64,000 bases of DNA from Candidatus Methanorudis spinitermitis (lineage in GTDB: Archaea; Methanobacteriota; Methanobacteria; Methanobacteriales; Methanobacteriaceae), in NCBI GenBank assembly GCA_031286225.1, contig JAITUQ010000007.1, forward strand, positions 1 to 64,000. Direction: 5' to 3'. A program made the translations under genes and the position numbers. This document shows, in pieces, positions 58,754 through 64,000 of the stretch. Position 1 is the stretch's first letter. The number at the start of each line of letters is the position of its first letter. A model generated the notes under the pieces. That model was not told where the DNA came from. It searched no databases and worked only from the letters and a program-made list of their open reading frames with translations.

Positions 58754-59281
58754 ATGAGTGAAAAACGTATTTTTGAAAAAGGAGTAGCTGATAGTAAAGA
58801 AATTGTAGATAAAGGTATGGAAAAAGGAAAAAATGTTGCTGGTAGAGTAGCTACTGATTTTGGAAAAACAATGGATGAGATTTTGATAAATCTAAAATCT
58901 TTCCAAAAAGATGTAGACTCTAAAATAAACGAATATAAAGAAACAACACCTAGTAGAATCGATTTAGATTTGATTGATGCAGGTGATTCACTATATGTAA
59001 AAGCAGATCTTCCTGGTGTTGAAAAAAAAGATATTGATGTTGAAATACTAGAAAGAGAACTAACAATTAAAAGCCATTTTAATACTACTTGTAAAAATGA
59101 AGGAAATACAAATGAATGTGAATTCTTAATTAAAGGAAGAAAAAACGGTCCTGCAGAAAGAACCATTAAAATACCAAATAAGATTAAAATAAAAGAAGCT
59201 AAAGCAGAATTTAATAATGGTGTTCTTTTTTTAGACCTTCCTAAAGTTGAAACTAAAAAATTAAAAGTTAATATTAAATAA
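58754..59281 (+). CDS. Hsp20/alpha-crystallin small heat-shock protein
   Basis: A 175-residue holding chaperone. The variable N-terminal arm (1-75) is Lys-rich. The alpha-crystallin domain runs from about 76 (DLDLIDAGDSLYVKADLPGV) to about 165, with EKKDIDVEILERELTIKS and FNNGVLFLDLPK. It is longer than usual because the arm is extended. The SD ATAGGAGGAAT is strong, suggesting high translation. The minus-strand ORF opposite is only a shadow. Confidence 0.93.
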   Translation: MSEKRIFEKGVADSKEIVDKGMEKGKNVAGRVATDFGKTMDEILINLKSFQKDVDSKINEYKETTPSRIDLDLIDAGDSLYVKADLPGVEKKDIDVEILERELTIKSHFNTTCKNEGNTNECEFLIKGRKNGPAERTIKIPNKIKIKEAKAEFNNGVLFLDLPKVETKKLKVNIK

Positions 59282-59712
59282 AAATTAATTTATTATTGTG
59301 TTCCACAAATTTATCATTTAAATTTTTTTAAATTTTTTCATTAATTTTTTTTATTTGATAAAAAATATTTAAATTAAATTATTATAAAATAAAAATAAAA
59401 AAATTAATTTTGATAAAAAAATATTAAGATAAGATTAATTATTAGCTTAAAAACTTAATCATAAATAAGTTATTTATTAAATAAAAAAAAATTAAAGTTA
59501 AATTAAAAAAAATTAAAAAAAATTAAAAAAAAAATAAAATACCAAATTAAAAAATTAGAAAAAAATATAATTAAATTATTGGTATTTATCAAAAACTAAT
59601 TAATAAATAATATAAACTTTTTTTCTTTTTAAAAAAAATAATAAAAACTATAAAAATAAAAATAATTTTTTAATCCATTTAAACATTTAATTAACAAAAA
59701 TAAAAGGCATTA
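59282..59712. other. 431-nt convergent AT-rich gap
   Basis: Between hsp20 and the SIS gene, which point toward each other. Runs of A such as AAATTAAAAAAAATTAAAA repeat around 59480-59530. No ORF was seen. Terminators of both genes lie here. Confidence 0.35.
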
Positions 59713-60717
59713 TTAATATCTTACTTTGCCAATATGCCTTGTACTTCCTGGGTCTTCTCCATTAAAATGAGCTAAATAATAAATAAACCATTCTAAAGGA
59801 ATTACAAGTATAAAAGGTGATAAAAGAGGATTAATATCAGCATAATCTTGTAATTTATAAACCAGTATTTTTGAATCAAGGTTTTTAGAAAATTCAATGA
59901 CTTTTTTAGTTATTTCATCTGAAGGATAATCTGAATCCAAGAATATTAATGGAACATCTTTTTCTGCTCTTTCTATTAAACCATGTCTAAATTCTGAAGA
60001 ATATAATGGGCATGCATGTTTTAATGCTCCTTCCATGAACATAGTCATAGCTAATTTATAAGCTAAACCATAGTTTGGACCACTTCCTAAACAATAAAAA
60101 ATATCATCATCTTTAAATTCATAAGCTAATTTCTTATTTTCCTCTTCACAATCCTCAATAATTTTTTCCATTAAATCTGGAATATTTTTAAGTTCTTTAA
60201 GTAATTCTTCTTTCTTTTCATAATCAGATGCAGAAAATAAGATGTAATAAAGTGCAGATAACTGAGTTACATATGTTTTTGTTCCAAGTATAGCTTCCTC
60301 CCTACCACAATGCGTAGCAATCGGATATTTTGCTTCTTTCATCATTGAGCTATCTTTTTCATTGGAAATAACAATTGTAAGAATATCTAATTCATTTGCT
60401 CTTCTAAGGGCAGCAAGAGTATCAGCTGTTTCACCAGATTGTGACGTGAATATAGCTACTGAGTTTTCATTATTTAACTTTTTATTATAGTAAAATTCAT
60501 ATCCTGTAATGACATCAATATTTAAATCAACTACCATTTCTAAAGCATCTTTTGCACTATAAACAGTTGACAAGGAACTTCCACATCCAATTAAATAAAT
60601 TTTGTTGACTTTAGCTAGTTTAGAAGCTATTTTTTCCATATTTTCTAGCTCCATTTCAAATGTTTTTCTAATTGAATCAGGTTGTTCAAGAACTTCACTA
60701 TACATCTTGTATTCCAT
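59713..60717 (-). CDS. Double SIS-domain sugar isomerase-like protein
   Basis: About 334 residues with two SIS domains, as in the isomerase half of glucosamine-6-phosphate synthase but without the glutaminase half. Landmarks are [40 protein letters not shown] (phosphosugar-binding), [12 protein letters not shown] and the tail [13 protein letters not shown]. It may act on amino-sugar phosphates for pseudomurein or glycan synthesis. I start at the ATG at 60717 (GGAG SD); the TTG at 60729 lies inside the SD. Confidence 0.88.
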   Translation of the reverse strand: MEYKMYSEVLEQPDSIRKTFEMELENMEKIASKLAKVNKIYLIGCGSSLSTVYSAKDALEMVVDLNIDVITGYEFYYNKKLNNENSVAIFTSQSGETADTLAALRRANELDILTIVISNEKDSSMMKEAKYPIATHCGREEAILGTKTYVTQLSALYYILFSASDYEKKEELLKELKNIPDLMEKIIEDCEEENKKLAYEFKDDDIFYCLGSGPNYGLAYKLAMTMFMEGALKHACPLYSSEFRHGLIERAEKDVPLIFLDSDYPSDEITKKVIEFSKNLDSKILVYKLQDYADINPLLSPFILVIPLEWFIYYLAHFNGEDPGSTRHIGKVRY

Positions 60718-60791
60718 GTTTATCTCCAACTGATTTTTAATGTTTCTTAAATAATATTAAAATTTTAATTTATTTAGAAAATACAAACGAC

Positions 60792-60840
60792 TTTCTAACA
60801 TAGAAAATGGAAGATGTCACAAGTTAGAAAATCTTTAATT
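60792..60840. promoter_or_regulatory. Inverted repeat in the divergent SIS/permease promoter region
   Basis: TTTCTAAC (60792-60799) and GTTAGAAA (60833-60840) are a perfect 8-bp inverted repeat, 33 bases apart, in a patch less AT-rich than its surroundings. It lies about 75 bases upstream of the SIS gene start. It may be an operator or the stem of a small RNA. The rest of the 386-nt gap 60718-61103 shows no gene. Confidence 0.35.
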
Positions 60841-61103
60841 TTTGTTTATTTTAGTTATATTTGTTATTTATATTATTTAAATATTATTAGTTTAATGTAA
60901 TGAAAAAATCATGTTTAAAATTCAACTTATAATATTGATATTTGGTTAAAATAGCTATAAGTTATTTATAGTTTTCATTAGTATTATTTTTCTACTATAC
61001 TATATGAGTATTATTCATAATATAGAATAGTATAAGTATTATAATAATCATAGTTTATAACAGAAATAAATTCGTGACAATATCATTATTAAAGAGGATT
61101 ATT

Positions 61104-62246
61104 ATGTCATTTATTAAATTAATTATTAAAAATCCTTTTAGAAAAAAAAGTAAAGCTATATTATCTATTTTTGGTTTGACTTTAGCTGTTCTGGTTCTTT
61201 TAACTTTATTTTCATTTGTAGCATCTGTTGAAAGTTCTATAGAAAAAAGTATAATTGCTGGTGGGGATTTAACTATATTTAAAGGTTTAGATGAAACAGA
61301 TAATTTTGAAAACACTAATCCAGATGATTTGATTAATTTAAATAAACTAAATAATAGTGATTTAGATACTATAAAGTCAATGGAAGGTGTTAAAAAGGCA
61401 ATACCAATATATGTTAATTATGGAACGGAATTTTCCTATTATGATGAAAACTCTTTTGAATCCAGCATCTTATATTTTGACCAAGACAATTATAATCTAA
61501 TAGGAATCGATTTAAGAGAAGGAAAACTATTTAATAACAATAATGAAGTAATAGTAAGTAAAGAATACGTAGATATTACAAAAAATACTATTGGTAATAA
61601 AATAAATGTATATAATAAAAGTTACACTATCGTAGGGATTTTTAGTGGGAATAACATGTACCCTGACTTTGTTGCATTACCTTTGAGTGAAATACCATAT
61701 AATAAGTATTCAAATTCAACTTATATTGAAAAAATTGTTGTTAAATTAGATGAAGGTTATGATGTAAATTTATTCTCAGAAAATGTTCACGGATTAAATA
61801 AAGGACTTGCTCCTATGTCCTCTGCTGATGGTTTACCAAATAAATTTCTTTATGATCTCATAAATGAAATTATAACACAGATATATTTATTTGCAATAAT
61901 ATTTGGAACAATAATAGTTTTATATTCTACACTATCCTCTGTTAATGATAGAACCAGAGAAATTGGTGTACTGAAATCAGTGGGGTGGAGTAATAAAATG
62001 ATTACAGTTATGATTATGGCTGAATCCTTTGTTCTTTCTTTGGTAAGCTGGATTGTTGGATCTATTATTTCTATAATTGTAATAGAATTTATTATAAGTA
62101 ATTTTTTATCATTTGTACCTGTATTCAATCTTACAGTTTTTATAAATACATTATTAATAATTGTTATTATTGCAGTTCTTGGAGGATTATATCCCACATA
62201 CAGAGCAATTAATTTATCTCCTACAGAGGCTTTACGATACGAATAA
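61104..62246 (+). CDS. ABC transporter permease, FtsX/MacB type (copy 1)
   Basis: A 380-residue permease: an N-terminal helix after the FIKLIIKNPFRKKSKAIL start, a large outer MacB-PCD domain (about 45-255), then three C-terminal helices forming the FtsX domain with SSVNDRTREIGVLKSVGWSN, and the end GGLYPTYRAINLSPTEALRY. Such proteins export peptides or lipoproteins, or transmit stress signals, with an ATPase partner. None is found upstream. The ATG at 61104 has an AGAGGA SD. First of three related tandem genes. Confidence 0.9.
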   Translation: MSFIKLIIKNPFRKKSKAILSIFGLTLAVLVLLTLFSFVASVESSIEKSIIAGGDLTIFKGLDETDNFENTNPDDLINLNKLNNSDLDTIKSMEGVKKAIPIYVNYGTEFSYYDENSFESSILYFDQDNYNLIGIDLREGKLFNNNNEVIVSKEYVDITKNTIGNKINVYNKSYTIVGIFSGNNMYPDFVALPLSEIPYNKYSNSTYIEKIVVKLDEGYDVNLFSENVHGLNKGLAPMSSADGLPNKFLYDLINEIITQIYLFAIIFGTIIVLYSTLSSVNDRTREIGVLKSVGWSNKMITVMIMAESFVLSLVSWIVGSIISIIVIEFIISNFLSFVPVFNLTVFINTLLIIVIIAVLGGLYPTYRAINLSPTEALRYE

Positions 62247-62304
62247 AACTTTATGTATTGATTAAACATGACAAAAATATTTTGTTATAATTTGGTGAAT
62301 TAAT

Positions 62305-63414
62305 ATGTCTTATTTAAAGTTAATTCTTAAAAATCCATTTAGAAAAAAATTCAAAAGTATACTAACTATTTCAATAATTACAATTATAATTGTATCAATA
62401 ATATTCTTGACCTCACTATCTATTTCTGGTATGTATGCTGTTGATAAATCTATCACTGCAGGGGGAGATTTTGTTGTAAGAGCTAATTATAGTCTTTTTA
62501 ATGTTGAAGAAAATACTTTTTTCATGAATGAAAGCATTGTTCAAGAGATAGAAAATATTGAAGGTGTTGAAAAAGCAACACCATTCAAAGAAATTCCTTC
62601 AGATGATGACTCATTTATTTATATTAGGGGCGTTACACCCTCTACATTAGAGAGTACAGGGACAAAGCTTATTGAAGGAAAATTTCCTTCAAAAAATAAT
62701 GAAGTTTTAATAGGAAAAGATGTAGTAAAAGGCTCAGATAAAGATATTGGTGATAGGATAATAATCAATAACAAAACCTACATTGTCACTGGAATTTTCG
62801 CAGGAAATTATCTAATGGATTCTGATGTTTTTATGCTACCTGAAGCATTAAATAAAACAACAAATGATGTAGAAGAATTGGGAGAAGTAGATATTGTTGT
62901 TGTTCATATATCAGATGGTTCTAATATTGAAAGTATCAAAAATTCTGTTAACAACCTCCATAAAGGAAAATTTGTAGCAATTTCCAATTTTAATGAAACA
63001 GGAATTTATAAACAACTATACGACATAATAAACACTGTTACTAATTATTTAAGTTTATCTGCTATAATTTTTGGTGGTTTATTAACATTTTATGTGATGT
63101 TATCTTCTGTTAATAGCCGTGTTAGAGAATTAGGTGTTTTAAAAGCTGTGGGATGGAGTAATAAACAAGTAATTGGAATGATTATCGGTGAATCAATGGT
63201 AATCTCATTTGTTGCCTGGATTATTGGAGCCATTATTTCTGTGTTGTTGATAGGAGATGTGTTTTCAAATAGTCTATATCATGATATTGTATGGGATATT
63301 ATTTGGATATTTTTAAGGACTTTAGCTATAGTAATTATAATTGGTATAATTGGTTGTTTATATCCTGCATATAAAGCCTCTAAAATATCTCCTATAGAAG
63401 CTTTAAGGTATTAA
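62305..63414 (+). CDS. ABC transporter permease, FtsX/MacB type (copy 2)
   Basis: A 369-residue paralogue of the upstream gene with the same plan: SYLKLILKNPFRKKFKSIL start, helix, outer domain, three C-terminal helices with SSVNSRVRELGVLKAVGWSN, and ending GCLYPAYKASKISPIEALRY. It starts 58 bases after copy 1 behind a GGTGA SD. Its leader and first 60 or so codons are nearly identical to copy 3, so copies 2 and 3 come from a recent duplication. Confidence 0.9.
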   Translation: MSYLKLILKNPFRKKFKSILTISIITIIIVSIIFLTSLSISGMYAVDKSITAGGDFVVRANYSLFNVEENTFFMNESIVQEIENIEGVEKATPFKEIPSDDDSFIYIRGVTPSTLESTGTKLIEGKFPSKNNEVLIGKDVVKGSDKDIGDRIIINNKTYIVTGIFAGNYLMDSDVFMLPEALNKTTNDVEELGEVDIVVVHISDGSNIESIKNSVNNLHKGKFVAISNFNETGIYKQLYDIINTVTNYLSLSAIIFGGLLTFYVMLSSVNSRVRELGVLKAVGWSNKQVIGMIIGESMVISFVAWIIGAIISVLLIGDVFSNSLYHDIVWDIIWIFLRTLAIVIIIGIIGCLYPAYKASKISPIEALRY

Positions 63415-63469
63415 TAAATTTAAGTTATAAAATATATGGTAGTATTTTGTTATAGTTTGGTGAATTAAT

Positions 63470-64000
63470 ATGTCTTATTTAAAGTTAATTCTTAAAAATC
63501 CATTTAGAAAAAAATTTAAAAGTATACTAACTATTTCAATAATCACATTCATAATTGTTTCAATAATATTTTTGAGTTCTCTATCTGCTTCTGGTATGTA
63601 TACTATTGACAAATCTATTACCACTGGAGGAGATTTTGTTGTAAGAGCTAATTATACTTTATTTACTGAAAATGAATTTATTTTCATAAATGAAAGCATT
63701 GTTCAAGAGATAGAAAGTATCGATGGTGTTGAAAAAGCAACACCATTCAAAGAAACTTATCCAGAGGTGGGAGGGGAGTTTTACGTGGCTATGGATGTTA
63801 CACCATATACTTTAGATGATACTGGAACCAAACTTATTGAAGGAAAATTTCCTTCAAAAAACAATGAAATATTAATAGGGAAAGATGTAGTAAAATTTTT
63901 GAATAAAGGTATTGGAGATAGTATAATACTCAAAAATAAAACTTATATTGTTACAGGAATTTTCGCAGGAAACTTTTTAATGGATGCTAATATTTTTATG
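63470..64000 (+). CDS. ABC transporter permease, FtsX/MacB type (copy 3, cut by window end)
   Basis: Open for 177 codons to the right edge. It begins SYLKLILKNPFRKKFKSIL after a leader (TTTGGTGAATTAATATG) shared with copy 2, and shows the same helix and outer domain. Differences cluster in the outer domain around residue 95-125 (for example YPEVGGEFYVAMDVTP in place of IPSDDDSFIYIRGVTP). The remaining half and any ATPase gene lie beyond the window. Confidence 0.88.
   Translation, partial: MSYLKLILKNPFRKKFKSILTISIITFIIVSIIFLSSLSASGMYTIDKSITTGGDFVVRANYTLFTENEFIFINESIVQEIESIDGVEKATPFKETYPEVGGEFYVAMDVTPYTLDDTGTKLIEGKFPSKNNEILIGKDVVKFLNKGIGDSIILKNKTYIVTGIFAGNFLMDANIFM

Noticed and set aside
58750-59166. 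A 138-codon minus-strand ORF opposite hsp20.
   Set aside because: It is a mirror of the hsp20 coding sequence, has no SD and reads as low-complexity Ser/Phe sequence.
61850-62269. A 139-codon minus-strand ORF opposite the first permease.
   Set aside because: Antisense shadow of a well-supported FtsX-type gene, with no motif or SD.

Overview
The window is very AT-rich, with long A/T-only intergenic stretches, and carries a clearly euryarchaeal methanogen gene set. It encodes an archaeal histone, a thermosome, membrane-bound LonB, CDP-archaeol synthase, a tetraether lipid synthase-like radical SAM enzyme, coenzyme F420 (cofH), methanofuran (mfnD, mfnF), methanopterin (beta-RFAP synthase) and probable coenzyme B (hacB) biosynthesis genes, HMG-CoA synthase with its thiolase, and archaeal-type SecF/SecD. 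Base composition, gene content and style point to the order Methanobacteriales, most likely a Methanobrevibacter-like species. This assignment is inferred from content, not from a database match.

Layout. 0-1.2 kb: the end of an unidentified gene and a less AT-rich hypothetical membrane protein, accessory in look. 1.5-6 kb: lonB and cobyric acid synthase (with Ser in place of the amidotransferase Cys), then a decayed membrane-protein tail. 6.4-6.6 kb: tandem tRNA-Gly genes. 7-13 kb: mevalonate-pathway pair, AIM24-family protein, thermosome. 13-21 kb: cyclase, DUF2098, PRC-barrel, elp3, deoC, cyclophilin-like protein, two small accessory genes, a small zinc-ribbon protein, cofH with two decayed copies of its 3' end, and tRNA-Phe/tRNA-Val. 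21.7-22 kb: histone. 22.5-28 kb: a defence/accessory island with a fused restriction-modification enzyme, an MNT/HEPN pair, several gene relics and an undescribed structured locus ending in a 29-residue membrane peptide. 28-43 kb: mostly minus-strand cofactor, lipid and tRNA-modification genes. 43.7-50.4 kb: plus-strand biosynthesis and secretion genes (hisA, ribL, argC, secF-secD, pyrI). 50.4-55 kb: predicted surface proteins, a GMC-type oxidoreductase, tiny ORFs with strong Shine-Dalgarno sites, and a 233-nt tandem duplication. 55-61 kb: tldD, AMMECR1, a Nog1-like GTPase, hsp20 and a SIS-domain protein. 61-64 kb: three tandem FtsX/MacB-like permeases, the last cut by the window edge.

Themes. 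The genes are mostly housekeeping, but the noncoding DNA is full of short direct duplications, several of which copy the 3' end of the preceding gene (secD, pyrI, cofH). A palindromic TAGCTA-type word looks strongly over-represented in both coding and intergenic DNA. The best candidate for a new system is at 27.15-27.50 kb: a long hairpin, two identical copies of a 14-nt motif complementary to a strong Shine-Dalgarno site, an 8-codon leader ORF, a terminator-like hairpin, then a 29-residue single-pass membrane peptide. It resembles a bacterial type I toxin or attenuator arrangement, inserted in a damaged MNT/HEPN duplication.
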